A DNA stretch of 64,000 nucleotides from Achromobacter aegrifaciens (GTDB taxonomy: Bacteria; Pseudomonadota; Gammaproteobacteria; Burkholderiales; Burkholderiaceae_B): positions 1-64,000 of the forward strand of contig NZ_CADIJY010000004.1 in NCBI RefSeq assembly GCF_902859735.1, written 5' to 3'. Below are positions 51,755 through 60,231 of the stretch, in pieces. The number at the start of each line of letters is the position of its first letter. Within the stretch, counting starts at the first letter, position 1. A program made the translations under genes and the position numbers. The notes beneath the pieces were generated by a model. The model did not search any database. It had not been told where the DNA came from and worked only from the letters and a program-made list of their open reading frames with translations.

Positions 51755-51877
51755 GGAAATCCCGCCACTGACGCCGCTCCCTCAGTCCGATTGCCGGAAA
51801 CTAATCTACCACCTGGCGAGGATTTGCTGCGCAGTCAGGCCGGCCGGCATTTCAATCCCCGCCCCGGTCCGGCGGGT

Positions 51878-53266
51878 TCAAGCGCCCTGCGCGCCTGCTG
51901 CGGGAGTTCCCCCGGCTGCAGGCGGGAAAGTCACCGTCAGCGCCACGCCCGCGCCGCGCAGGCCCTCGCCCAGCGTGATCTCGGCTCCATGCTGTTGCGC
52001 GATCTGCGCCACCAGCGACAGGCCGATGCCGCTGCCCCCCGCGGCGCTGCCTGGGGCGCGATAGAAGCGGTCGAACACGCGCGAGCGTTCCTGCGGCGCG
52101 ATGCCCGGTCCGTCGTCGGCCACGCGCAGGCAGGCTCCGCCGTCGGGCGACGGTCCGCAGGAAACCACGATCTGGCCGCCGCTCTGCGTATAGCGCACGG
52201 CATTGTCCAGCAGGTTGCGCACCAACACGCCCAGCGCGTCCAGCCGCCCCCTGACGACGCAGGCCTGCACATCCAGCTGGATGCGCAGCTGCTTGCGGGT
52301 GGCGTCGGATTCCCAATCGCGCACCAGCATGGCCACCAGCGCGTCCAGTTCGACCAGCTCCGGCTCGTCGGCGCTGGCGCTGAGCGCATCCATGCGGGCC
52401 TGGTCCAGCAATTGTTCGGACAGGCGCGAGGTGCGCTGGGCGACCAGCCGCAGTTTCTCGATGGCGGCCGGGGCGTCGCCGGAACCCGCGCTGCGGGCCA
52501 CCAGTTCGGCATGCGCGCTCAGCGCGGCCAGCGGGGTGCGCAGCTCGTGCGCGGCATCTTCCAGAAAGCGGCGCTCGCGGTCCATGCCACCCTTGACCCG
52601 CAGCAACAGCTGGTTGATCGAGCGGATGAAGGGACGCAGTTCGCCCGGCATGCCGGCCATGGGCAGCGGCGCCAGATCGAACGGGCCGCGCCGCGCGATG
52701 GCCACGCCGGCGCGGTCCACCTTGCGGAAGGCGCGGCCGACCACCATCCAGCTCACCACGGCCAGCAGCACGAACAGGACAGACACGATAAGCAGTCCGC
52801 GCTTCAGGCTGTACAGCGACTGCGCGCGCAATTCGCTCTGCGGCCGCGCCACCTGCACCTGCACCCGCCCCTGCGCGTCGGAGATCGCGTACACGCGCCA
52901 GTCCACGCCGTCGGCGCGCACGTCGAAATAGCCGTCCTGGAAGCCGCCGCTCAAGGGTTGCGCGGGCGACTCGGGCGAGCGCAGCAGCAGCCGGCGATCG
53001 GCCAGCGACCACAGGTGGAAACGTACCTTGTCGCCGTCGACACGGCTGGATGCGGGCGGAGTGAAACGCTCGGACGGGGCCTCGTTGCCCAGCAGGCTGA
53101 CCGGCAGCGACGCCAGCATCTGGCTGGCCGCGTCGTGCAGCCATTGATCGCGCGCGCCGGTCTGCGAGCGCGTGGCTTCGTACTGCTGGAAGGCGAACAC
53201 CGCGATCCATGACAGGGTCATCGTCACCAGCAGCGTCAGCGTGAGCTGCTTGCGCAGCGTCTTCAT
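51878..53266 (-). CDS. Sensor histidine kinase (TctE/QseC-like)
   Basis: A 462-residue inner-membrane kinase. Helix 1 (about 9-27) and helix 2 (about 157-176) flank a periplasmic sensor domain of about 130 residues. A HAMP-like linker leads to the H-box FLEDAAHELRTPLAALSAHA with H240, then the N-box LVRNLLDNAVRYTQSGGQI, the G-boxes VADDGPGIAPQERSRVFDRF and SGIGLSLVAQIAQQHG. It phosphorylates the response regulator whose stop codon overlaps its start (ATGA). The resemblance to TctE and the nearby Bug gene suggest an organic-acid signal, but the ligand is unknown. Confidence 0.94.
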   Translation of the reverse strand: MKTLRKQLTLTLLVTMTLSWIAVFAFQQYEATRSQTGARDQWLHDAASQMLASLPVSLLGNEAPSERFTPPASSRVDGDKVRFHLWSLADRRLLLRSPESPAQPLSGGFQDGYFDVRADGVDWRVYAISDAQGRVQVQVARPQSELRAQSLYSLKRGLLIVSVLFVLLAVVSWMVVGRAFRKVDRAGVAIARRGPFDLAPLPMAGMPGELRPFIRSINQLLLRVKGGMDRERRFLEDAAHELRTPLAALSAHAELVARSAGSGDAPAAIEKLRLVAQRTSRLSEQLLDQARMDALSASADEPELVELDALVAMLVRDWESDATRKQLRIQLDVQACVVRGRLDALGVLVRNLLDNAVRYTQSGGQIVVSCGPSPDGGACLRVADDGPGIAPQERSRVFDRFYRAPGSAAGGSGIGLSLVAQIAQQHGAEITLGEGLRGAGVALTVTFPPAAGGTPAAGAQGA

Positions 53267-53925
53267 TCGCCCGCCTCGATGCGGTAGCCCAGGCCGTGGA
53301 CCGTGGCGATGAGCTTGTCGCCCAGCTTGCGGCGCAACTGATGGATGTAGACGGCCACCGTGTTGCTTTCGATGGCGCCGCTGTCGCCGTAGACGGCGGC
53401 CTCCAGTTGTTCGCGGCTGACGGTGTGGCCGATGCGCTCCATGAGGGCGAGCAGCGTTCGGTATTCATGCGCGCTGAGACTGACTTCCACGCCTGCGCGG
53501 GTCACCGCCCGCCTGGCCGGCTCCAGCACCACGTCGCGGCAGCGCAGCGCCGAAACCACGGCGTTGCTGCTGCGCCGGACCACGGCGCGCAGCCGCGCCA
53601 GCAGTTCGTCCAGTTGGAATGGCTTGACGATGTAGTCATCGGCGCCGGCATCCAGGCCTTGTATCCGCTCGCTCAGCCGGTCGCGGGCGGTCAGGATCAG
53701 CACCGGCGTGGCATCGTAGCGCGCACGCAGATGCTTCAGGACCGTCAGCCCGCTGCCATCCGGCAGCCCCAGGTCCAGCAGCACGGCTTGAAAACCATGA
53801 TCCACCAGGGCCAGCCGCGCCTGCGCAACGTCACGCACCCATTGCACGTCGGCGCCGGACTGCGCCAGGCTGGTGTGCACGGCGTCGCCCAACATGGCGT
53901 CGTCTTCAACTAGCAGGACACGCAA
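53263..53925 (-). CDS. OmpR-family response regulator (TctD/QseB-like)
   Basis: A 220-residue regulator. The receiver domain starts MRVLLVEDDAMLGDAVHTSL with phospho-acceptor D51 (VLLDLGLPDG), switch Thr in ILTARD and the conserved Lys in VKPFQL. The C-terminal winged helix has LSAHEYRTLLALMERIGHTV and NTVAVYIHQLRRKLGDKLI. I chose a TTG start at 53925, which gives the standard family N-terminus and has CTGGAG five bases upstream. The ATG at 53949 has no ribosome-binding site. A TTTAAG-N5-ATTAAG direct repeat lies just upstream and may be its own binding site. Confidence 0.92.
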   Translation of the reverse strand: MRVLLVEDDAMLGDAVHTSLAQSGADVQWVRDVAQARLALVDHGFQAVLLDLGLPDGSGLTVLKHLRARYDATPVLILTARDRLSERIQGLDAGADDYIVKPFQLDELLARLRAVVRRSSNAVVSALRCRDVVLEPARRAVTRAGVEVSLSAHEYRTLLALMERIGHTVSREQLEAAVYGDSGAIESNTVAVYIHQLRRKLGDKLIATVHGLGYRIEAGE

Positions 53926-53970
53926 GAAAACTCCAGAACCGTCAACCATGCCGCAGCATGCCGGCCGCGG

Positions 53971-53987
53971 TTTAAGAACTTATTAAG
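53971..53987. promoter_or_regulatory. Candidate response-regulator box (TTAAG direct repeat)
   Basis: TTTAAG (53971-53976), five bases, ATTAAG (53982-53987): an 11-bp-period direct repeat as bound by OmpR-type regulators. It matches the PmrA/QseB-type pattern of TTAA-centred hexamers separated by five bases. It lies about 50 bases upstream of the response-regulator start, on the side of the promoter shared with the divergent ammonia-lyase-like operon. Confidence 0.5.
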
Positions 53988-54137
53988 AAGCCATGCCCGC
54001 GGCTTGCGGCCAGCCCCTTGCGGAAAGCGCGGAGCGGGCGATGGACCAGAGCGGCGGATTTTAGCAAGCGCCCCCCGTCGACGCTGGCGCAGTCTGGCTA
54101 CGTCCCTCTTACTGGCTATACCGTCATTAGCATATGC

Positions 54138-54166
54138 TTGACTGTACTTGTATATACGAGTTAAAT
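54138..54166 (+). promoter_or_regulatory. Candidate promoter for the ammonia-lyase-like operon
   Basis: The 405-bp gap between the response regulator and the lyase-like gene contains an AT-rich island at about 54115-54170. TTGACT (54138-54143), a 17-base spacer and TTAAAT (54161-54166) give a fair -35 and a weak -10, about 165 bases before the start codon. The rest of the gap, including 54170-54320, holds no recognisable gene. Confidence 0.35.
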
Positions 54167-54330
54167 AAATCCCGCTGACACCGCATCCCCGGAACGCGCC
54201 AAGAGCGCCACCCGCCGCACCGCACCTGGGCGCCACCCTCTCGCCTTCAAGTACGCGCCATCCGTCGGCCCCGGATCCGCCCCTAACTCACGCTGCAGTC
54301 CCTCTACTTCCCTCCCTCCCAGGAGCAGTG

Positions 54331-56100
54331 ATGCGTCATCTTCCGGCAGTTGAAGTTCGCGTTTTCAGAGGCTTTACACATAAATGCGCAGGTCCGCTGC
54401 TATTGGCACTGGCCACGGCCCTTGCTGCCGCGCCCGCGTGGTCAGCCACAACGGCCGCAGCCGCCGCGCCGGCCACTACCGCCGAAGCGCGCGCCGCGGC
54501 CCGCAAGGCGCCCCTGGCGCTGGACGGGCGCTCGCTTACCACCGCGGACGTGGTCGCCGTGGCGCGCGGCGGCCAGCCCGTGGCGCCCACCGAAACTGCG
54601 TGGCAGCGCGTGGCCCGCTCGCACGACTTGCTGCTGGAATACGGCCGCCTGGGGCAGCCCGTGTACGGCCTGAATCGTGGCGTGGGTCAGAACAAGGACC
54701 AGACCATCTTCTCCGGCGACACGCTGTCGGACGAGGCCCGCGCCTTGTCGGCGGCCTTCAACCATCGCATGCTGCTGTCGCACACCGTGGCCTATGGCGA
54801 GCCGGCGGCGACGGACACGGTACGCGCCGCCATGCTGATACGGTTGAATACCGCGCTGGCGGGCGGCACCGGCATGAGTCCGCCGCTGGTGCGCCAGTAC
54901 GCCGACTTTCTCAACAAGGGCTTGACGCCGGTGGTCTTGGGCCAAGGCTCGGTCGGCCAGGCCGACATCACGATCCTGCCGCAGATCGGCCTGGCCATGA
55001 TGGGTGAAGGCATGGTGGAAACCGGCGGCAAGCGCCTGCCGGCAGCCGAGGCCATGCGCCAGGCAGGCCTGGCGCCGATCCAGCCCTACGCCAAGGATTC
55101 GCTGTCCTTGTTGAGTTCCAACGCCTATGGCGCGGCCCTTGCCATCCTGGCCGCGCACGACGCCAGCCGGGTGCTGGACCGCGCCGATGAGGTGGCGGCC
55201 CTGTCGCTCGAAGGCCTGAACGGCAATATTGCACCCTTGCTGCCCGCCACCCAGGGCCAGCGTCCATATCCGGCGCAGCAGCAGGTGGCCCGGCGCATCC
55301 TGTCGCTGCTCGAAGGCAGCGCGCTGTGGCAGACGGATGAACAGCGGCCGTTGCAGGATCCCCTGAGCTTCCGCACCGTGAGCCAGGTCCATGGCGCGGC
55401 CCGCGAAACGCTGCGCCAGCTGGACGTGCAGCTGCTGGTGCAGATCAACAGTTCTGATGACAACCCGACCGTGGCGCTGGATGTCTCGCCGCCACCGGGC
55501 GCCACGCCGCAGGAAACCCGCTACTACGTGACGCAGGGCAAGCTGCGCGGCGCGGTGCTGCCCAGCGCCGGCTTCGATCCCACCGCCTGGGTGGTGCCGC
55601 TGCAGTCGGTGGGCGTGGCGCTGGCCCAGGTGGCCCAGTCTTCGGCGCAACGCGTGCTGCGCATGGGCGACCCGGCCTTCACCAAGCTGCCGCGCTTTCT
55701 GTCGCCCAATGACACGACGCTGGCCTACACCACGATACAGAAGCCCGTGTCGCTCCTGGCGACCGAAATCCGGACGCTGTCGCAGCCCGTCTCGTCCGAT
55801 GCGCTGGCGGTCGCCGGCAACATCGAAGACGTGGCCACCAACGGCCCGCTGGCGGCGCAGCGCGTGGGCCAGCAGGCCGCGCGCCTGCGCACGCTGCTGG
55901 GCATAGAACTGATCCATGCGGCGCAGGCCGTGGATCTGCGCACGCGCGCGGAACCGCGGCGTCCGGTGGGCAAAGGGACCGGCGAGGTGCTGGCGGCCTT
56001 CCGGCAGGAAGTGCCGTTTCTTTCGCAGGACAGAAGGCTGGCCGACGACATCGCGCGCGCCGACCGGTTTCTGAACCAGGAGCGCGGCGCGGCGCAGTAA
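54331..56100 (+). CDS. Exported histidine/aromatic ammonia-lyase homologue lacking the MIO motif
   Basis: A 589-residue protein of the HutH/PAL/TAL family with two unusual traits. First, the N-terminus is a signal peptide (hydrophobic about 20-37, cleavage near AWSA), whereas known lyases are cytoplasmic. Second, the GSVG-ASG-DLAP segment that forms the MIO electrophile is replaced: GQGSVGQADITILPQ has Q210-A211-D212 where Ala-Ser-Gly should be. Other family features persist: YGLNRGVG (Y112), KDSLSLLSSNAYGAALAIL, QDPLSFRTVSQVHG and NSSDDNPTVALD. So the fold is kept but classical deamination is doubtful. AGGAG is five bases before the ATG. A Bug receptor gene follows at 43 bp. Confidence 0.88.
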   Translation: MRHLPAVEVRVFRGFTHKCAGPLLLALATALAAAPAWSATTAAAAAPATTAEARAAARKAPLALDGRSLTTADVVAVARGGQPVAPTETAWQRVARSHDLLLEYGRLGQPVYGLNRGVGQNKDQTIFSGDTLSDEARALSAAFNHRMLLSHTVAYGEPAATDTVRAAMLIRLNTALAGGTGMSPPLVRQYADFLNKGLTPVVLGQGSVGQADITILPQIGLAMMGEGMVETGGKRLPAAEAMRQAGLAPIQPYAKDSLSLLSSNAYGAALAILAAHDASRVLDRADEVAALSLEGLNGNIAPLLPATQGQRPYPAQQQVARRILSLLEGSALWQTDEQRPLQDPLSFRTVSQVHGAARETLRQLDVQLLVQINSSDDNPTVALDVSPPPGATPQETRYYVTQGKLRGAVLPSAGFDPTAWVVPLQSVGVALAQVAQSSAQRVLRMGDPAFTKLPRFLSPNDTTLAYTTIQKPVSLLATEIRTLSQPVSSDALAVAGNIEDVATNGPLAAQRVGQQAARLRTLLGIELIHAAQAVDLRTRAEPRRPVGKGTGEVLAAFRQEVPFLSQDRRLADDIARADRFLNQERGAAQ

Positions 56101-56142
56101 GCGCCACGCCGCGGCCTGAACCACACAACAAGGGGAATGACC

Positions 56143-57126
56143 ATGAAAAAGTACCTTGCGCTGTGCCTGAGCAGCGCCCTGCTGGCCGCCGCGCTGCCAC
56201 TGCCTGCGGCTGCCGCCGATGGCAAGTATCCCGCCAGGCCCGTCACCATCGTCGTGCCGTTTGGCGCGGGCGGCATCGCCGATGCGCTGCCCCGCATCGT
56301 CGGCCAGGAACTCAACAGCAAATGGGGCGTGCCGGTCATCATCGAAAACAAGGTCGGCGCCTCCGGCAACATCGGCATGGACTTTGTCGCCCGCGCCAAT
56401 CCGGACGGCTATACGCTGGCCCTGGCGCCCGCGGGCAACCTGACCGTGAACCCGCTGCTCTATACCAAGCTGCCGTTCAACACCGCAAAGGACTTCGCGC
56501 CGGTGACCATGCTGGCCACCTCGCCCAATGTGCTGGTGGTCAACGACAAGGTACCGGTCAAGAGCTTCACCGAACTGGTGGCCTATGCGCGCCAGCATCC
56601 GGACAAGCTCAACTATTCCTCGCCCGGCCCCGGTAGCGGGGCCCACCTGGCGGGCGAACTGCTGAACCAGTCGGCCGGCATTGTCACGCGCCACATCCCC
56701 TACAACGCCATGGCTGCCGCAGTCAACGACGTGGTGGCGGGCAACGTGGACATGATGTTCGCCGGCGTATCCACCGTGCTGCCGCATATCCAATCCGGCA
56801 AGCTGCGCGCGCTGGCGGTGGCCGGTCCGCAACGCCTGCCGCAACTGAAGGACGTGCCCACGGTGGCCGAGAGCGGCTATCCGGGCTTTGACGTGACGTC
56901 CTGGTACGGCATCGTCGCGCCGGCCAAGGTGCCGCCCGCTATCCTCGACCAGTTGCAGGCCGACATTGCCGCCGTGCTGCAAAAGGAGTCCGTGCGCCAG
57001 AAGTTCGCCGGCCTGGGCGTGGAGCCCGCCGGCTCGAACCGCGCGGATTTCACCCAGGCGATCCAGCAGGAAACCGCAAAGTGGGCGGCCATCGTCAAGC
57101 AGGCCGGCATCCAGCCCATCCAATAA
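56143..57126 (+). CDS. Bug-family (TctC-like) periplasmic solute receptor
   Basis: A 327-residue receptor with a signal peptide (about 1-25). Pocket motifs are TIVVPFGAGGIADALPRIVG and VIIENKVGASGNIGMDFVAR, and YNAMAAAVNDVVAGNVDMMF follows. I chose ATG 56143, which has AGGGGA at the right distance. Another ATG two codons earlier directly abuts that site. It is the second gene of the operon and probably binds the compound handled by the neighbouring enzymes. No membrane TctA/TctB genes are present, so it may work with a distant transporter or act in sensing with the adjacent two-component system. Confidence 0.93.
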   Translation: MKKYLALCLSSALLAAALPLPAAAADGKYPARPVTIVVPFGAGGIADALPRIVGQELNSKWGVPVIIENKVGASGNIGMDFVARANPDGYTLALAPAGNLTVNPLLYTKLPFNTAKDFAPVTMLATSPNVLVVNDKVPVKSFTELVAYARQHPDKLNYSSPGPGSGAHLAGELLNQSAGIVTRHIPYNAMAAAVNDVVAGNVDMMFAGVSTVLPHIQSGKLRALAVAGPQRLPQLKDVPTVAESGYPGFDVTSWYGIVAPAKVPPAILDQLQADIAAVLQKESVRQKFAGLGVEPAGSNRADFTQAIQQETAKWAAIVKQAGIQPIQ

Positions 57127-57140
57127 ACAGAGGAGACATC

Positions 57141-58145
57141 ATGCAATCCATAGACATCACCTATTTGAACGGCCCTGACGTGCGCGCGCTGGCGCTGACC
57201 GATGCGGAAATCCTGGCCGCGGTGCAAAGCGCGCTGGACGCCCAGGGACGCGGCAAGACCGTCATCGAACCCCGCATGCACCTGGTGCCGGAGTCTTCCG
57301 CCAAAGGGCACTTCAATGTGCTGCGCGGCTACATCGAGCCGCTGCACGTCGCGGGCGTGAAGGTGGTCAGCGACTTCGTCGACAACTACAAAGTCGGCCT
57401 GCCTTCGGAGATGGCCCTGCTCAATCTGTTCGATCCGGTCAACGGCAAGCCGTTGGCCGTGGTCGACGCGACCGCCATCACCGACATGCGCACCGGCGCC
57501 GTCACCGCGCTGGGCGCCAAGTACCTGGCGCGCAAGAACAGCAAGGTGCTGGGGCATATCGGGTCGCGCGGCACTTCCTATTGGAACGTGCGGCTGCTCG
57601 ACAGCCTTTACGACTTTGACGAAATCCGCGTGCACTCGCGCCGGCCGGAAAGCCAGCAGGCCTTTGGCGAGCGCCTGTCGCGCGACCTGGGCAAACCGGT
57701 GAAGGTCGTCAATGACTGGGAATCCTGCGTGCGCGGCGCCGACATCGTGGTCGAAGCCTCGCGCCTGCCTGAACCCACGCCGCTGCTCAAGACCGAATGG
57801 ATCAAGCCCGGCGCCCTGGTCATGCCCTACGGCACCATGAGCGCGGTGGAACTGAACCTGACCGACATCATGAGCAAGGTGGTGGTCGATGACTGGGGCC
57901 AATGCCGCAAGGGGCTGCCCTATGGCGCGCTGCGCGCCCACGTCGACAGCGACCGCATCACGGAAGAAAACCTGCACGCCGAACTGGGCCAGATCGTGGC
58001 GGGCCTGAAGCCGGGTCGCGAGCGCGATGACGAAACCATCCTGTTCTGGCACCGCGGCCTGTCCACCACCGATATTGCGCTGGGCCACGCCATGCTGGAA
58101 AAGGCCCGCAATATGGGCCTGGGCCAGACCTTGAAATTTGCATAG
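57141..58145 (+). CDS. Ornithine cyclodeaminase / mu-crystallin family protein
   Basis: A 334-residue NAD(P)-binding protein. Family segments are RMHLVPESSAKGHFNVLRGY, GVKVVSDFVDNYKVGLPSEM, VVDATAITDMRTGAVTALGA and the Rossmann region VLGHIGSRGTSYWNVRLLDS. The GSRG in place of the usual GxGxQ is somewhat unusual. Members include ornithine cyclodeaminase, alanine dehydrogenase, ketimine reductase and opine-type enzymes, so the reaction cannot be fixed. GAGGAG precedes ATG 57141, 14 bp after the Bug stop codon. Confidence 0.9.
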   Translation: MQSIDITYLNGPDVRALALTDAEILAAVQSALDAQGRGKTVIEPRMHLVPESSAKGHFNVLRGYIEPLHVAGVKVVSDFVDNYKVGLPSEMALLNLFDPVNGKPLAVVDATAITDMRTGAVTALGAKYLARKNSKVLGHIGSRGTSYWNVRLLDSLYDFDEIRVHSRRPESQQAFGERLSRDLGKPVKVVNDWESCVRGADIVVEASRLPEPTPLLKTEWIKPGALVMPYGTMSAVELNLTDIMSKVVVDDWGQCRKGLPYGALRAHVDSDRITEENLHAELGQIVAGLKPGRERDDETILFWHRGLSTTDIALGHAMLEKARNMGLGQTLKFA

Positions 58146-58155
58146 GCGCAGCGCC

Positions 58156-58974
58156 ATGGATCTCATCACTTCGACGCGCATGTACGACGTGGCGCCCGCG
58201 GCGCGGGCTGCCTGGCATGCGCTGCTGCAGGCCGCGCACGCCAGCGCCGGACTGGAGGTGCGCTTCGTCGAGCACGGCTGGCCCACGCCCATCGGCGAAC
58301 TCTGGGAACGGCCCGGCCTGTGCGGCGTCTTCATGTGCGGCTGGCCCTACGTCAACGCGCTGCAGGCGGGCCGGGCCTTTGCGGCGGTCGCTGCGGTGGT
58401 GCCTGACTGGCCGGCCTACGAAGGCCTGCCGCGCTATCGCAGCGAATTCCTGGTGCGCGCCGACTGCGGCTGGTCCTCGCTGGCTGATGCGGCCGGCAGC
58501 CGCTATGGCTGGATGGTGCGTGACTCCCAATCGGGCTGGAATGCGCCGCGCGCGGCGCTGGCCGGGCTGGCCGCGGCTGGCGGCTCACTGTTCGCAGCGT
58601 CCAAGGGGCCTTATGGCAACCCGCGGGGCCTGCTGCGCGCGCTGGCTGACGGCGAGATCGACCTGACCGCGGCCGACAGTTGGTACCTGGATCTGCTGCG
58701 CGCGCACGATCCGGCCGCGCTGGCCGGACTGCGCACGCTGGCGTATACGCCATGGACGCCGAATCCCCTCCTGGTGTCCGGACCCGACGTGGCCCCGGCC
58801 GCCACGCAGGCCCTGTCGGATGCCCTGCTTGCCATGCACGAGAATCCGGCGCACCAGCCGCTATTGCGCGCGGCGCATGTCGCGCGCTTCGCCCGCCCGG
58901 ATCCGGCCGCCTACTCTGTCCTGGGCGACATGGCGCAAGCCGCCGTGACGGCAGGCTATCCCGAGATACGCTGA
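58156..58974 (+). CDS. PhnD-like type-2 periplasmic-binding-fold protein, no signal peptide
   Basis: A 272-residue protein with the PhnD/phosphonate-binding-like fold: it starts MDLITSTRMYDVAPAARAAW and contains RPGLCGVFMCGWPYVNALQ, YRSEFLVRADCGWSSLADAA and LLRALADGEIDLTAADSWYL. Relatives are periplasmic receptors, but no export signal is present here, so it is probably cytoplasmic and may sense or carry a ligand, or be an enzyme. It begins 11 bp after the cyclodeaminase-like gene and ends the operon before a hairpin terminator. Confidence 0.8.
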   Translation: MDLITSTRMYDVAPAARAAWHALLQAAHASAGLEVRFVEHGWPTPIGELWERPGLCGVFMCGWPYVNALQAGRAFAAVAAVVPDWPAYEGLPRYRSEFLVRADCGWSSLADAAGSRYGWMVRDSQSGWNAPRAALAGLAAAGGSLFAASKGPYGNPRGLLRALADGEIDLTAADSWYLDLLRAHDPAALAGLRTLAYTPWTPNPLLVSGPDVAPAATQALSDALLAMHENPAHQPLLRAAHVARFARPDPAAYSVLGDMAQAAVTAGYPEIR

Positions 58975-58985
58975 AACCGGCGCAG

Positions 58986-59007
58986 GCCCCGCCTTTCCAG
59001 GCGGGGC
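58986..59007 (+). terminator. Terminator of the lyase-like operon
   Basis: GCCCCGCCT (58986-58994) pairs with AGGCGGGGC (58999-59007), a perfect 9-bp GC stem with a TTCC loop, 12 bases after the PhnD-like stop codon. A weak T-rich stretch (CTCTTT) follows about 10 bases later. Confidence 0.7.
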
Positions 59008-59038
59008 GGACTGCCTCTTTCCCCTGGCACGGCGGCGC

Positions 59039-59055
59039 TTTAAAGAATTATTAAA
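59039..59055. promoter_or_regulatory. Second TTAA-type direct repeat, upstream of LysR
   Basis: TTTAAA (59039-59044), five bases, ATTAAA (59050-59055): the same 11-bp geometry as the box at 53971 and the only other such AT-rich pair noticed in this GC-rich region. It lies 118 bases before the LysR start and may be a second target of the TctD/QseB-like regulator. Confidence 0.4.
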
Positions 59056-59172
59056 ACCCCGTGCCGACAATGCCCTCCTGCGACGGCTGGCCTTCCCTGG
59101 GCCGCCGGCAACACGCACATCAAGCAATGGAACATGGCGCTGATCCGTCCGGACCGCGCGGGAGATGCACTC

Positions 59173-60102
59173 ATGAAACGCCTGCAAGGCATGGAATTGT
59201 TCGCCGAAGTGGCGAAGGCGCATAGCTTCAGCCGGGCCGCCGCGACGCTCGGCATGCCCACCTCCACGGTGTCGCGCCACGTGGCCGAACTGGAACGCTC
59301 GGTGGGCCTGCGGCTGCTCAGCCGCAACACGCGCCGCGTGGAGCTGACCGATGCCGGGCGGCTGTACTTCGAACGCTGCCGCCGCATCGTGGCCGAAGCC
59401 GAGATCGCCCACGAGGAACTGCGCGAGCAACTGGAACTTCCCAGCGGGCCGCTGCGCGTCCAGCTGCCCGCGGCGTATGCGCTGGACGCCTTGATGCCCG
59501 CCCTGGTGGCATTCGGCAGCCGCTACCCGGATATCCGGCTCCAGATGAGCGTGGCCGGACCCGAGTTCGCCGAGCAGCCGCCCGAGATCGGCGACGTCTC
59601 GATCCGCCTGGGCGAACTGCCCGACTCGTCGCTGGTGGCGCGCCGCGTGGGCGCGGTCCATGCCGGCCTGTACGCCTCGCCCGCCTACCTGGCCGCCCGC
59701 GGCATGCCTGTCAGCCCCGCGGACCTGGCGCGCCATGACTGCATCGGCCTGCGCGCCGGCGGCGGGCAGCCCGCGCCCTGGCCGCTACAGCGCGGCCGCG
59801 AGCAGTTGCTGGTTCCGGTGGAGCACCGCTACGGCGCCAACGACGCCTGCATGGCCAGGCAGCTTGCCGTGTTGGGCGCCGGCATCGCGGCGCTGGGCGG
59901 CGACGAAAGCGGCCGGCTGCGCTCGGGCGAGCTGGCGCGCGTGCTGCCGGCCTGGAGCCTGGGGCCGATCGAGGTCCACGCCGTGACCGAAACCCGTTTG
60001 CTGCCCGCCCGGACCCGGTACCTCATCGATTTTCTGGCGGACTACCTGGACAATCCGGCGCATGGCCTGGCGCCAGAACTCCGAATTCGCCGGGTGGCAT
60101 AA
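59173..60102 (+). CDS. LysR-family transcriptional regulator
   Basis: A 309-residue LTTR of the small-ligand type: MKRLQGMELFAEVAKAHSFS with AAATLGMPTSTVSRHVAELE form the HTH, and the effector domain has PLRVQLPAAYALDALMPALV. I chose ATG 59173 with GGAG eight bases upstream; a longer frame starts at 59134. It lies downstream of the lyase-like operon in the same direction, behind a terminator, so it has its own promoter. It may regulate that operon. Confidence 0.9.
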   Translation: MKRLQGMELFAEVAKAHSFSRAAATLGMPTSTVSRHVAELERSVGLRLLSRNTRRVELTDAGRLYFERCRRIVAEAEIAHEELREQLELPSGPLRVQLPAAYALDALMPALVAFGSRYPDIRLQMSVAGPEFAEQPPEIGDVSIRLGELPDSSLVARRVGAVHAGLYASPAYLAARGMPVSPADLARHDCIGLRAGGGQPAPWPLQRGREQLLVPVEHRYGANDACMARQLAVLGAGIAALGGDESGRLRSGELARVLPAWSLGPIEVHAVTETRLLPARTRYLIDFLADYLDNPAHGLAPELRIRRVA

Positions 60103-60147
60103 CCCCGTCACAATATTGCATCGGCAGATGATGCGACCCTCTTTTTT

Positions 60148-60171
60148 CGGGCGGCACGCCCTTGCCGCCCG
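60148..60171 (+). terminator. GC hairpin after the LysR gene
   Basis: CGGGCGGCA (60148-60156) pairs with TGCCGCCCG (60163-60171), a 9-bp stem with a 6-base loop. It has no T-tract downstream, so termination strength is uncertain. It sits 45 bases past the LysR stop codon and 60 before the DUF3348 gene. Confidence 0.45.
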
Positions 60172-60231
60172 TCCCCCGCCCCTGGCGCCGCCCTCCACCG
60201 TGTAAACTCCCCCCTTTTTGACTCTGGTGGT

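Noticed and set aside
54331-56100. Assigning hutH (histidine ammonia-lyase)
   Set aside because: The MIO Ala-Ser-Gly is missing, the protein is exported, and no hutU, hutI or hutG gene is nearby.
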